This document shows, one piece after another, positions 23,230 to 33,489 of a stretch of DNA of 64,000 bases. The position numbers were made by a program, and so were the translations under genes. Positions within the stretch are counted from its first letter, which is position 1, and the number at the start of each line of letters is the position of its first letter. Where the stretch lies: assembly GCA_963693305.1 (NCBI GenBank), contig OY855909.1, forward strand, positions 5,196,241-5,260,240, given 5' to 3'. The notes below the pieces were generated by a model that had not been told where the DNA came from, searched no databases, and saw only the letters and a program-made list of their open reading frames with translations. The DNA comes from Meandrina meandrites (Eukaryota > Cnidaria > Anthozoa > Scleractinia > Meandrinidae).

Positions 23230-23820
23230 GAGTAGGCTGAGCTGTAAACACAGTAAAAGCAGCTAAAAAGAAAGGAAAGAACGCCCTAAAACACACGGAA
23301 GGACACGGAAGTGATATTTGATCAAAGTCGAGGGTATTTCCGCTGTACATTTACGGGGCCCACAGTCAGTTGTTAAGGGGGGAGACTCTTAACTACACAG
23401 CAGTTGCTAAGGAATGGCTGAACAGTCCGGGATCGTTATCAGATTTGATAACTATGTGCCGTCACAACATGGCGGCCATTTCAAAAATCGGGAATTTTCG
23501 TATTCACTTCGCTTTTTTCATATTGTTTGTTCGGTTATACTCGGGTAATTTACCCATATTTCTATTCGATAAGTACCAGAAAGGAACAAGCTTCACGTGT
23601 TTTGAAGATGGCGGTCGAAGACGAGCGTAGCCTCCCACGCAGTCGTTTTTAGGGGAGATCGGATTGCACTCGCTCCCCACAATCAATACCCTGAGACTCT
23701 CACCCACCCGGAAGGAAGTAATTCGAGTCTTAGGCCGGGTCGGTAAGCTATCTGTTGGCCGTTTGGGTAATGCGGAGTTTGAATCAAGCCTCTGCCGATG
23801 TACGAAAGCCGAGGAGGGAC
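23230..23820. other. Kelch copy C 5' flank and unassigned repeat
   Basis: 23230-23370 is the shared Kelch upstream block. From 23379 the text GGGGGGAGACTCTTAACTAC and CAGTCCGGGATCGTTATCAG appears. The inverse of both occurs at 39591-39620 and 40196-40216, so they are ends of one dispersed repeat. No gene is seen. Confidence 0.5.
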
Positions 23821-23996
23821 ATCAGACTTCAGACTACGGACTTCAGACTACGGACTTCCGACTTCCGACTTCCGACTTCCGACTTCCGACTTCAGACTTC
23901 AGACTTCAGACTTCAGACTTCAGACTTCCGACTTCCGACTTCCGACTTCCGACTTCCGACTTCCGACTTCAGACTTCAGACTTCCGACTTCCGACT

Positions 23997-24045
<49 letters not shown>

Positions 24046-24060
24046 TCCGACTTCCGACTT
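23821..24060. repeat. Heptamer array, TTCCGAC/TTCAGAC
   Basis: About 33 head-to-tail 7-base units in two main variants, TTCCGAC and TTCAGAC, with runs of each variant interleaved; TACGGAC occurs at the start. The unit has no stop in any forward frame, so three overlapping open frames appear; they are not genes. Confidence 0.95.
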
Positions 24061-24105
24061 GAAAACGTCATAGACATGCCTACACAGACCTCCCTATGTG
24101 GTTTA

Positions 24106-24265
24106 GGGATGGACCATTAGAAAAGTGATGGGGGGGGGGGGGGGGGTGGGGAATTTTTGGCTTGCAAGAATTTTTTTTTGGCCTATTGCCTGTGCAAGAA
24201 TTTTTTTTTTGACTGCAGCGCTGTGCACGAATTTTTTTTTTTGATAAAATCTGCTTCATGCACAA
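24106..24265. mobile_element. Half of a Harbinger-like MITE (left end)
   Basis: It starts GGGATGGACCATTAGAAAAG after TTA (24103-24105), continues with a G-run and repeats of GCAAGAATTTTTTTT, and has no matching right end nearby. The best partner is the right end at 30890-31030, 6.8 kb away. Confidence 0.65.
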
Positions 24266-25199
24266 TTTGCTATTGAATTTATTAAAAACAGTGCTTCTTT
24301 GATTTATTAAATACATAGCTTGTACTTTCCATTTATTTTATGACAAATTCAAAAAGTAACTGGCAGTTTACAGGTGTATAGTGAAAAATTGTGTAATTAA
24401 TATACCTTTCAGGCCCGTAGGAATGAATTTTGAGGTGAGGGGGCCCAAACGTTAGCACTGATTGTGATGTACCTTGTTGTTACTTATTTTCGCGGGACTT
24501 AATTTTCGCGATTTTCAAAAGTCGCGACCCGCAAAAAAAGGTTTTCGCGAAATTTAATACTTAAGTTTCGGCGTTCGAGCTCTCTTCTTCTGAACCAATA
24601 TCATCATTCTGCAGTACTTGGTGCAGTCGTCGAACTAGCTCTGCTTTGTTGGAAAGGAAAATGTCGAACTCTTTTCAGTTTCGTTTTGTTATATGGTCCT
24701 GTTCAGTGTCATTGGAAACTATTGCTATGGAAACTGACGAACTTTGCCATCGAAAAAAAAATGCAAATTAGGCTAAGGGTAGATTGAATCTACCCATGGC
24801 TTATTATTACTGTAATAAAAGAACGTATTTCGCAAAATAAGCACCATCTACTGACATGTTGGCAGTAACACCTTTTCGAACTTGATCAAAAATATTTTCC
24901 AGACTCTTTCTCAGTAAGACACTACCTCGCTGGAACCTCTATTTTCATTCGCCCGCTGTAAACACTACCTCTATTGTTATTCAGGGATAGGGGCATTGTT
25001 ATGACCTGTTATCTATTGTTTGAAGAACCAATAAAGTAACTCGTTCCGAGAGGTAGTGGGCGACCCCTCTTTCTAGCAGTTTATAATATTCACGGCTTCC
25101 CTAGAGAGAACGAAAAAGAGAAACAGATGTTAACTGGAGCACGAGATTGATTTTGGTGACTAACTAGGTCTAACTAGCTAAGAAAAACTACAAACATCG
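24266..25199. other. No gene seen
   Basis: 24489-24560 holds a short phrase, TTTTCGCGGGACTTAATTTT with an inverse-like TTCGCGAAATTTAA, a probable old palindromic repeat. The remainder is unassigned. Confidence 0.45.
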
Positions 25200-25555
25200 A
25201 ATCGTGAGATTAATATTCTACAGCAGTTCAGCAGACAGCTCATAAAAAGACTAACGTTAAAAACATTAGTGCGAGGTTAATATTCTGCTCACAGATAACA
25301 ACAGTTCAATAAGAACTGACTACCCAAGTAGAACAGAATAATTTCGGTAGAGGTTAATATTCTGCTCACAGATAACAACAACAGTTCAATAAAGAACTGA
25401 CTACCCAAGTAAGACAGAACAATTTAGCGCGAGGTTAATATTCTGCTCATAGATAACAACAGTTCAATATAGAACTGACTACCCAAGTAAGACAGAATAA
25501 TTTAGTGCGAGATTAATACTCTGCTTACAGATAACAACAGTTCAATACAAGAAAA
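25200..25555. repeat. Tandem repeat, about 78 bp, four units
   Basis: GAGGTTAATATTCTGCTCAC restarts at 25273, 25350 and 25431, with a variant at 25508; spacing is 77-81 bases. Each unit also carries ACTGACTACCCAAGTA, preceded by CAGTTCAATA. A degraded first unit begins near 25207. Confidence 0.85.
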
Positions 25556-26389
25556 GTAAACTTAAAGTGTATAACTTTTAAATTTTGTAATATAACTTAC
25601 CAATGTGGTTTTTGTCTTCAGTCCATAACATGGTTTGCGCAACCTTGTATTTCCAGTTATTTTGCCGCCAGAATTAATTAATTCGCGGTGACAATGATCG
25701 AAAGACGAAAATGCCGAAACTCTTGTATTCATAAGACGAAACGCTTGCATATTCCTGGGCGTCGCTTTCCGGGTTCGCAATCGTCTACACTTGCAACATA
25801 GCGATAACTATATTACAAAGAAAATGCAACTAAGATGCGTAAAGATGCTCCTCAATTGAGGCAGATTCATTCAAGAAATAAATTACAATAGAATCCTTCA
25901 AAGCGCCACTTCTCGTGCTATTCGTGTATTCCTGTTATATTACCGCATGTAGAAAATACTATTGATCCAGCTATTACTGGTGTCAATTTTCCTCGGTTTG
26001 CATAAACATGTACAGATGCAACTTACCAAAGACGATTTATACGCGCGGCTTTGTTGTGGACAATCAACTGATGTGTTTCCAATCTCGTGTCGTGCTGCTA
26101 CAAAAATGCTGGCTCAGACTTGACAGTGCAGCCAGGAAAACTTTTGGGAACAACAAGCATTGCTTGAAGTCTCGCAAACGCCTATAATGGCACTTACGCG
26201 AGGAAAACTCCATAATCCGTAAGACAGACGATTCCTGAATATGTCACTGGATACATTTATACGACCACATGAGACCTTTTTCAAAACCGCGAATGCAGAG
26301 ACTGCGTGACAAAAGGAACAGATCTGCGGTCCAGTTTCATGTCGCATTTCCTGGCAACCTCATGGCCCGCCATTCGTAAAAAAATCCGA
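25556..26389. other. No gene seen
   Basis: Unassigned AT-rich sequence between two tandem-repeat tracts. Short open frames on the minus strand (25562-25780, 26114-26347) have no recognisable domain. Confidence 0.45.
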
Positions 26390-26545
26390 TATTCAAAATG
26401 GTTCTGAACTTCGTAATGGTTTAGTGTTGGTAATGGTTTCGAGGTGTCGAAATGGTTTCGACAACGTCGTAATGGTTACGATTTCGAGGGTCTCCGAAAT
26501 CCCGTAATTGTTTCGAGAATTCGTAATGGTTCCGACACCTCTTTT
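26390..26545. repeat. Degenerate AATGGTTTCGA repeat
   Basis: Units of roughly 17-20 bases share CGTAATGGTT or GAAATGGTTTCGA. The tract ends 230 bases before the first exon of the integrase-core gene, so it may overlap its promoter. Confidence 0.6.
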
Positions 26546-26773
26546 ATGAAGTGGTCACTTGTCGTATGGTGTCGCGGGAGACTGAGCACTAGTGTTATTG
26601 TTATATTATTTGTAATTTGTTGCCATGGGAATTTACATTCATAAGCATCTCTCGATTATCGACGATGAAAGGTTTCCACGTGCACGCTGCAAGCTAATAG
26701 TCCCAAGATTGTCAAAAAGTAAAACAGCAATCGTTTTTTCTTATTTTGCACGTTCTCATTCGCATCCGTTTCA

Positions 26774-28658
26774 ATGAAGTTCCTGTGGCTGGCTTTTGCT
26801 TCGTTCCTCTTTGCTACGTGCTTGACAAGGTGAGCTTACAGCTTTTTGAAGTATCAGTTGTGTTTCTTGAAAACGATTTTGAAATTTAAGCTCAACCTTA
26901 AAACGAGGTCAAGTCCTGAGATTATTTTCGTGTTTGTGGTTGTATTTACTGATTGTGCTTTTGTTTATTGTTGTTGGGATTTTGCTCAACGTTTTCACCC
27001 CTGAACGCGTGCCCTGAAATATGGCGGATTATTCCCACAATACCTTGCGACAGCCTTTGCAGCTAACGTATTGAAACTAGCTGCTGGGCTTCAAGTTGCA
27101 GTTCATATTTTAATTGTTATTTTTATTTTCTTCTACAGTGTTCACTGTGACAATGACCTGGATCATTTCGTCAACACAGTGGTATCCCTTTTAAGAGAGG
27201 TGGACGTTGAAATGCCAAACATTAGGCATGACAGAGAACGCTGTGAATTTTATGCAAATAGGGTGCTCTGTGCCATGCGTCACCTGGCGAGCATTGTTGT
27301 CTACCTGCAACATGGCAATGGCCACCCCCCCCGATCAAATTCGGCAACTGCAGACTTTGCGGGACAATTTGAAGGCCATATATAATTTACTCTTTGAACT
27401 TCCAGTGATGAATGGCTATGCCTATAGGCCTCCCACTGCACAACCATCAGGTCGTGGCCGACCTCGCTACCTACTGTCGACTGAGCAACTGGCATGTCTC
27501 AGAAGTGAGTTTAACAGTTGGACTCAGATTGCAGCTGACTTGGGGGTTTCAAGGCAGACCATTTTTAATAGAAGAAGGGAACTTGGTTTTTCACTGAACT
27601 TTGAACAATTTTCACCAATTCAGGACCAGGATCTGGACACTATAGTGCAAGAGAAATTAAATGCATTCCCCCGAACTGGTGAAACCAATGTGATGGCAGG
27701 TCTACGCCAACGTGGCATTTACTTACAAAGATGGAGGGTGAGAGAATCAATTCTTCGGGTTGATCCTATCAACAGGGCAAACAGATGGGGTCAAAGAATT
27801 CAGCGTCGCCCCTACAGTGTACCACATCCCAATTTTCTTTGGCACATTGACACTAACATGAAATTGCGTCATTGGAGGATGTGCATTCATGGTTGCGTTG
27901 ACGGGTTTTCTCGAGCCATTATTTACCTCGTTGTCAACAACAACAACAGGGCAACAACAGTTCTCGGCTGTTTTCAGCAAGCTACCCTGGAGTGGGGCCA
28001 CCCATCCCGTGTAAGAGCGGACAAGGGAGGGGAAAACGTGGCTGTTGGGGACTTCATGATTTGGTTCAGGGGAGACAATCGTGGAAGTTTCTTGACAGGC
28101 CCTAGTGTGAGGAACACGAGAATTGAAAGGCTTTGGAGGGATGTTGCTGAATGCGTTGTTTGCGTATTTTCATCTCTTTTTTTGTTCATGGAAGCTAATC
28201 TTATCTTAGATCCTGGAAGTGATGCTGACATCTATGCTTTACACTATGTTTTCTTGCCTCGAATTCAACGCCTTCTTAACAGATTTGTTCAACGCTTCAA
28301 TGTACATTCCATCTCCACTGAACACAACCGAACACCTCGTCAATTATGGGCTTCAGGTTGTCTGCAAAACTTTCATTCACCAAATGCCAGCATCCGTGAC
28401 ATATTTGACACTGACATTCCCAGCAACCTTGATTTGTATGGTGATGACCCAAATGCCCCACCTCCTGACCCCGACAATGAGGTAACAGGGGTGGAAATAC
28501 CCTCCATTGACATTAATCTTCAGAATGAGGTTATTGTTTCTATGCAACAAAACTTTAGCCCACTGACAGAGGACAACAACTTTGGCATTAACATATATTT
28601 GCAAGTTCGTGAATTCATTCTTGAGATTGTACAATCGAGGCAAGATACCTCACAGTAA
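26774..28658 (+). CDS. Integrase-core (DDE) transposase-like gene, two exons
   Basis: Exon 1 (26774-26829) encodes MKFLWLAFASFLFATCLT and ends at a GTGAGC donor. Exon 2 starts after TTCTTCTACAG at 27139 in matching phase and runs to 28658. After an N-terminal helical region come GRGRPRYLLSTEQL, a helix-turn-helix (WTQIAADLGVSRQTIFNRRR) and a retroviral-type integrase core. Counting from 27207, the acidic triad is D215 (LWHIDTN), D272 (RADKGGEN) and E307 (IERLWRD), a D,D(34)E spacing. This matches the rve-like proteins abundant in fish and cnidarian genomes (family knowledge). Between residues HGNGHP and PDQIRQL the frame changes at a run of eight C (27325-27332). One C fewer would make the frame continuous, so this is either a recent frameshift or an assembly error. 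The signal-peptide-like exon 1 is odd for a nuclear enzyme. Terminal inverted repeats were not found next to it. Confidence 0.8.
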
Positions 28659-29420
28659 TTGTATATTTAAGCTAGTTACAGTTTTCAATCATCTTATCCA
28701 TTTCCAGGAAATATCCATAAAACCCACCACCACAACACATTTTTGTCTAATCCACACACTTCCCCAAATTGTAAATGTAACTTAAGCTTCCTTATAATAA
28801 GTGTTTCTCATCGCTGCCAAACAAAAAAACTTATAATTTACTGTGACCTTTTATGGGGTGGCTATGGATAATTTCTGGTTGGAGATTATTAACTTGTATG
28901 CTTGTTTTTCATAATTTACACACCATTGTAAAGGAATCCTTTTTTCTAAATTGTACATTGTCACACCAAAGAATTAATTCTAAATTCTGTTGCCTTTAAC
29001 ATACACTCAGCTGAAATCATGGAAGTTACCGTATACTGGCCCGTGCCAGTTTCAAAGTACATGTAGAAAAGTATGGCAGAACTATGGCATAAACATATAT
29101 TTGCAATTTCATGAAATTTTACTTTGGATTGTACTGTACATACAATCAAGGCAAGATACCTTGTTATAATGATCTAATTTAACTAGTTACAGTTTTCTTT
29201 GATTAAAAAAAATATTTATATATATTTTTTTCTCTGGGGTAATATTCATAAAAACCCATCACCATGAAACCTTTCTTGGCTATTCCCTTTACTTTTAATT
29301 TTTTCGCTTGTGGTCTGGCTATGGAAAACATTTTAAAATATGGATTTTTATGCTTGTTTTCATATTTGCTTTGTTTGCTTATCTCATTAACACTGACTGT
29401 GGTAGACAAATTCTTTACAC
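28583..29420. repeat. Tandem duplication of the integrase gene's 3' end
   Basis: The block from 28583 (ACATATATTTGCAAGTTCGT, including the last codons and stop) recurs from about 29088 (ACATATATTTGCAATTTCAT), with the same order of landmarks: CAAGGCAAGATACCT, TAGTTACAGTTTTC, ATAAAACCCAC, GGTCTGGCTATGG. The second copy is diverged and not coding. Confidence 0.75.
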
Positions 29421-30038
29421 TAAATTTTTCATCAGAGGAAAAAAATTTGCAATGTTGTTGCTTTCAACATCATATTTGCTGGCCTCAGTTAATTTACATG
29501 TACAGGCCTTTTACTTGTTTGAAAATTGTAATAAAAGTATTGTGGAATTATATTTAGTGCAGCTCTCCTTTATATTTCAACAAATCCATTTGGTGTATAC
29601 AACTTTGCCCTTGCATAATAGGTGGGACCTTCCTAAATTTGGCTCATATTATTTTACATTAATATTTGAATACAAACGGAAAACATTACATTTTCAGAAA
29701 GTTCTGTCACACTGGCCACCTGCTTGAATGACAGTGCCTCATTGTCTGAGATTACTTCTTCCTTCCATGACATCCTGGCATCTCTATTCGATTTTTTACT
29801 CAATATTAACCTAGAGAACAACATATTGATAAGCTCCATTAAAACATTCAATTGGTCTAGTTAACAATCAAATGATTAATTCTATAACCAATTAAACCAT
29901 TTAGATTTACCATTGTACCACAAGTAAACAGGCATATCCTTGACTTGTCGCAATAAGATGTGCAATTGACTTGATTTTGCAAGTCATTTGTTTTCTTTTC
30001 CCACATCACCACAAGAAAATCCTCAGAGTTTCAAACAC
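29421..30038. other. No gene seen
   Basis: AT-rich sequence downstream of the duplicated 3' end. Open frames are low-complexity or hydrophobic by composition, with no recognisable domain. Confidence 0.5.
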
Positions 30039-30119
30039 TAGATATTTTGAAGGTGATATGTGATCTTTACATTTAATTTCCAATTTGAACACTGGATTCG
30101 AACCCGTGACCTCCGCGAT
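30039..30119 (-). pseudogene. 3' half of a tRNA-like unit
   Basis: GGATTCGAACCCGTGACCTC is the T-arm and variable loop of the tRNA-like gene at 38619-38690, followed by the same downstream text (GAAGGTGATATGTGATCTT). The 5' half is missing, and at 30120 it is fused to a MITE arm. This shows that the unit is dispersed. Confidence 0.75.
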
Positions 30120-30178
30120 AAAAATAACTGGTTTGAAAAATTTTAAACCAAAGATAAATTTAAACCACAACATATACA
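30120..30178. mobile_element. Single arm of the 21090-type MITE
   Basis: AACTGGTTTGAAAAATTTTA and TTTAAACCACAACATATAC match the right arm at 21190-21250. The left arm is absent. The junction with the tRNA half suggests a rearrangement or a partial insertion. Confidence 0.75.
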
Positions 30179-30489
30179 CAGTCGCCAATTAGATATACGC
30201 TGTCAATTAGTTAAAACTTACATTCCCGATGTTAACAAGGTTGTTAACTGCATTTTGTTTTTAACAAAAATGAAGACATCGAGACTTCCATTGCTTTTCT
30301 TTACACCACATTGGAAGGTGCATAGCTTTGTTGCTATTGGTGGGCTCAATGCAGCTGTAGCCATTTCAATTTGATCTTTCTTTAGCTTCCACTCAAATGC
30401 CGCTTTGTCTGCCAGACTTGGTTGACTTATTTTCTAGGACAAAATTATATTCCAAGAAAAATCAAACTAGCCATATCCACCAACATCGG

Positions 30490-30740
30490 CTGGCGAAATT
30501 TGCCGAACGCTTAACGCCGAACGCGAAACAAAATCACCGAAACAAGCAAAACCATTACCATTATCGAGAGCTAACCATAAACATGCTAACATGGGCCTTT
30601 TTTAGGCCAACCTGAGCGATATCCAAACTAACCGGAATGCTTTTTAGGCTAACCTAAGTGCAAGCACTCCGGTTGGGTTTTGCTTGCTTCGGTGATTTTG
30701 TTTCACGTTCAGCGTTCTGCGCTCCGCAAATTAACCCTGC
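30490..30740. repeat. Inverted-repeat element, 55-bp arms
   Basis: GAACGCGAAACAAAATCACC in the left arm is matched inverted by GGTGATTTTGTTTCACGTTC in the right arm. Between them, TTTTTTAGGCCAACCTGAG and TTTTTAGGCTAACCTAAG form an internal direct repeat. Confidence 0.7.
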
Positions 30741-30889
30741 CGTGTTAAGATGGGCGGGAGGCCCATTTCCGTAGGGGAGTCCGGGGGCATCCTCCCCCGG
30801 GAAAATTTTGAAAACCTGGACACGCTCTAATGCCATTTGGTGCATTTTGAAACACTTTTCGAGAAGAATTACAATTCTGGTTTAATGTC

Positions 30890-31030
30890 AAAATAAGGCC
30901 CATCTTGTGCATGAATTTTTTTTCTTTGGGTTTTTCTTTGCATGAATTTTTTTTTCGCACATTTTGCCTTGCATGAATTTTTTTTGTTTTTTTCCCCACC
31001 CCACCCATCACTTTTCTAATGGTCCGTCCC
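30890..31030. mobile_element. Half of a Harbinger-like MITE (right end)
   Basis: GCATGAATTTTTTTT repeats are followed by CCCATCACTTTTCTAATGGT and CCGTCCC, then TTA at 31031. It is the inverse of the left end at 24106. No left end lies nearby. Confidence 0.65.
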
Positions 31031-31055
31031 TTACGGCGCAGCGACGCGTGAGCCT

Positions 31056-31199
31056 TTAAAGTTTTGCTCTGACGAGTATGTCTTTGAGCGAATTACCTCT
31101 TTTGTATGATATGATCGGAGGCAGTTTGGAAATTGTTTTCAGCAGTGGCTGATTTTGGATGAGACTCCATTGTTGCATCAGTATTTGTTTTAAATTTTA
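31056..31199 (-). pseudogene. Penelope-like RT C-terminal fragment
   Basis: The minus strand reads NLKQILMQQWSLIQNQPLLK, then PPIISYKRGNSLKDILVRAKL and a stop, homologous to the C-terminus of the copy ending at 8741. It is 5'-truncated. The sequence just upstream in coding direction (31245-31221, ACAGGCCAAACACGGCTCCC on plus) matches what lies downstream of the stop in the other copy (8692-8711). That is the head-to-tail arrangement typical of Penelope elements. Confidence 0.85.
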
Positions 31200-31800
31200 A
31201 AGTGAAAATATAAAATGTGACAGGCCAAACACGGCTCCCGCTGGTCGCTAAATGTAAGCCTTCAGTCTGTTAACGGAGGATTTTACACTCTCTAGAGCCG
31301 TTACAGTAATAATCTTTATGCCATTGTGTTTGCTAGCTCTGTGGCATATTTCGTTAGGTTTATCAGCTCATGTTTGTCGAAAGATTCATAATAGCCTTTA
31401 AAAGAATGTTGTAGTATTTTATGTGTATCGACTGAATCAGTGGATCTCCAACCGTCATCCTGTTTATCTGAAGTGGCGGTTAGTTCGTTGAATAACGTTT
31501 CGTTACCACAGTTCTCTAAGATCCGAGTCTTTTGAAGGCTACTGCAGTCTCTAAGCATTGAGAGCGATGGTTTCTTTGAGTTGTTTTTAAGCTCCCCTTA
31601 GTTTGAGCGTTTGAAAATCATTTATTGGGTACTCATGTTTCGCTTATACACATCGCCGGAAGTGACGTAGACTAGTCAATCAAATATCAAATCACTAGAG
31701 TGGTTGTGATTTGCGTTCTGGGAGGGGTCGCCATGCAGCTCTCGTAAGGTCTCACATGAGTGGCTGAGAGAACAATAGAACAAACAACAAGAACAATGCC
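31200..31800. other. Penelope 3'-end-like sequence, then unassigned
   Basis: 31221-31250 matches the 3' region of the 8.7-kb Penelope copy. An open frame on the minus strand, 31316-31558, has no recognised domain. Nothing else is supported. Confidence 0.45.
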
Positions 31801-32605
31801 CCTAGCCCCCAAAACAATAGCAGCTGCTACACTAGAGGACCAGTAGAAAAATTATGGAAAGCTGTAAACAAAGCGTCATCTCGTACCAACAAATCTTCGA
31901 CTCCACAATGTATTATCGCTGACGGAGCTCATCATACAACTCCACAGTCTATCGCTTCTGCACTGAACTCTAACTTTGCTTCAATTGGGAGGATTCTAGC
32001 TGACAAAATAACATCTGTAGCTCGCACATCATTGCCAATTGCTCGTCTTTCTGGATCGTTTCAATTAAAAGAAATTAGCGAAGCGGTTGTCCTTGAACAA
32101 TTGTTTAGTCTCAAGGTTAACAAAGCTATTGGCTTGGACAATATAAGTGCAAGGCTTTTGAAGTGTGGCGCCCAATCAATTAGTCATTCCATCACAAAGT
32201 TAATAAATTTGTCTATACGCTCAGGAAAGTTTCCGGGGATATGGAAGTGCTCTAAAGTGACAGCTTTGTTCAAATCGGGTGACCGAACAAATGCAACAAA
32301 TTATCGTCCCATCTCAATACTGCCCACTCTCAGCAAGATCTTAGAAAGAGTAATCCACTCCCAACTGTACGAACACCTGGCCTCAAACAATTTACTTTCA
32401 AACAAGCAGCTCGGCTTCCGGCCCAAACGTTCAACAGCCACTGCACTGACTGGTTTTGCCGATGAAATCTTATTAAACATGGAAAGAGGGAACATCTGTG
32501 GTGCCGTATTTCTGGATCTTACAAAGGCGTTCGATACAGTCGATCACGGGATTTTGATGTCCAAATTGTCATCAGTTGGAGTCTCCCCCAGGTCTTTGGA
32601 GTGGT
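31801..32605 (+). pseudogene. LINE reverse transcriptase, 3'-truncated
   Basis: An open frame encodes the N-terminal half of a non-LTR RT: PVEKLWKAVNKASS, linker, then LKVNKAIGLDNISARLLK, SGKFPGIWKCSKVTALFKSG, NYRPISILPTLSKILERVIH, KQLGFRPKRSTATAL, and the first catalytic Asp box (AVFLDLTKAFDTVDH). It stops having RT character at SPRSLEWF, where a tandem palindromic array begins. The YADD box and the rest are missing, as is any endonuclease. The element is dead. Confidence 0.88.
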
Positions 32606-33375
32606 TTGCGAGACGTTTCCCTTCCTTCCTCCATTGGTTGTTGGAAGCGAGACGTTTCGCTTCCTTCCCCAATTGGTTGTTGGAAGCGAGACGTTTCGCT
32701 TCCTTCCTCTATTGGTTGTTGGAAGCGAAACGTTTCGCTTCTTTTACCCAAACAACAATACATGTATTGTGGGCGTGGAAGCGAGAGGTTTCGCTTCCTT
32801 CCCCCGTTGTTGGAAGCGAGAGGTTTCGCTTCCTTCCCCCATTGGTTGTTGGAAGCGAGACGTTTCGCTTCCTTCCCCCATTGGTTGTTGGAAGCGAGAC
32901 GTTTCGCTTCCTTCCTCCATTGGTTGTTGGAAGCGAAACGTTTCGCTTCTTTTACCCAAACAACAATACATATATTGTGGGCGTGGAAGCGAGACGTTTC
33001 GCTTCCTTCCCCCATTGGTTGTTGGAAGCGAGACGTTTCGCTTCCTTCCTCTATTGGTTGTTGGAAGCGAAACGTTTCGCTTCTTTTACCCAAACAACAA
33101 TACATATATTGTGGGCGTGGAAGCGAGACGTTTCGCTTCCTTCCCCCATTGGTTGTTGGAAGCGAGACGTTTCGCTTCCTTCCCCCATTGGTTGTTGGAA
33201 GCGAGACGTTTCGCTTCCTTCCCCCATTGGTTGTTGGAAGCGAGACGTTTCGCTTCCTTCCTCTATTGGTTGTTGGAAGCGAAACGTTTCGCTTCTTTTA
33301 CCCAAACAACAATACATATATTGTGGGCGTGGAAGCGAGACGTTTCGCTTCCTCTCGCCATTAGCAACGGAAGCT
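32606..33375. repeat. Tandem array of 39-bp palindromic units
   Basis: About 19 copies of a 22-base palindrome (GGAAGCGAAACGTTTCGCTT plus CC, or the AGACG variant) are spaced by TTCCCCCATTGGTTGTT, giving a 39-bp unit. Every few units the spacer is replaced by TTTTACCCAAACAACAATAC... ending ATTGTGGGCGT, giving a higher-order pattern (restarts near 32749, 32957, 33090 and 33299). The period is divisible by three, so all frames stay open. Several 170-480-residue open frames result; none is a gene. Confidence 0.95.
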
Positions 33376-33489
33376 GAACGTTTCGCTTCCGCGCGCACAA
33401 TAATGGAACGCACGACTCGCTTCCAAAAACACATTATGTTCGAAGGAATTCTTTCGCATATTATGCCAAGTGCTAATTGCCCGTTTTAA

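Noticed and set aside
23664..24120. Three overlapping TSDFRLP-type repeat proteins
   Set aside because: A by-product of a heptamer array that is stop-free in all forward frames.
31316..31558. 80-residue minus-strand frame next to the Penelope fragment
   Set aside because: No homology recognised to Penelope or host proteins; could be chance.
32576..33489. Long overlapping open frames of 170-480 residues on both strands
   Set aside because: They follow from a 39-bp palindromic tandem unit without stops. Only the part before 32606 has RT homology.
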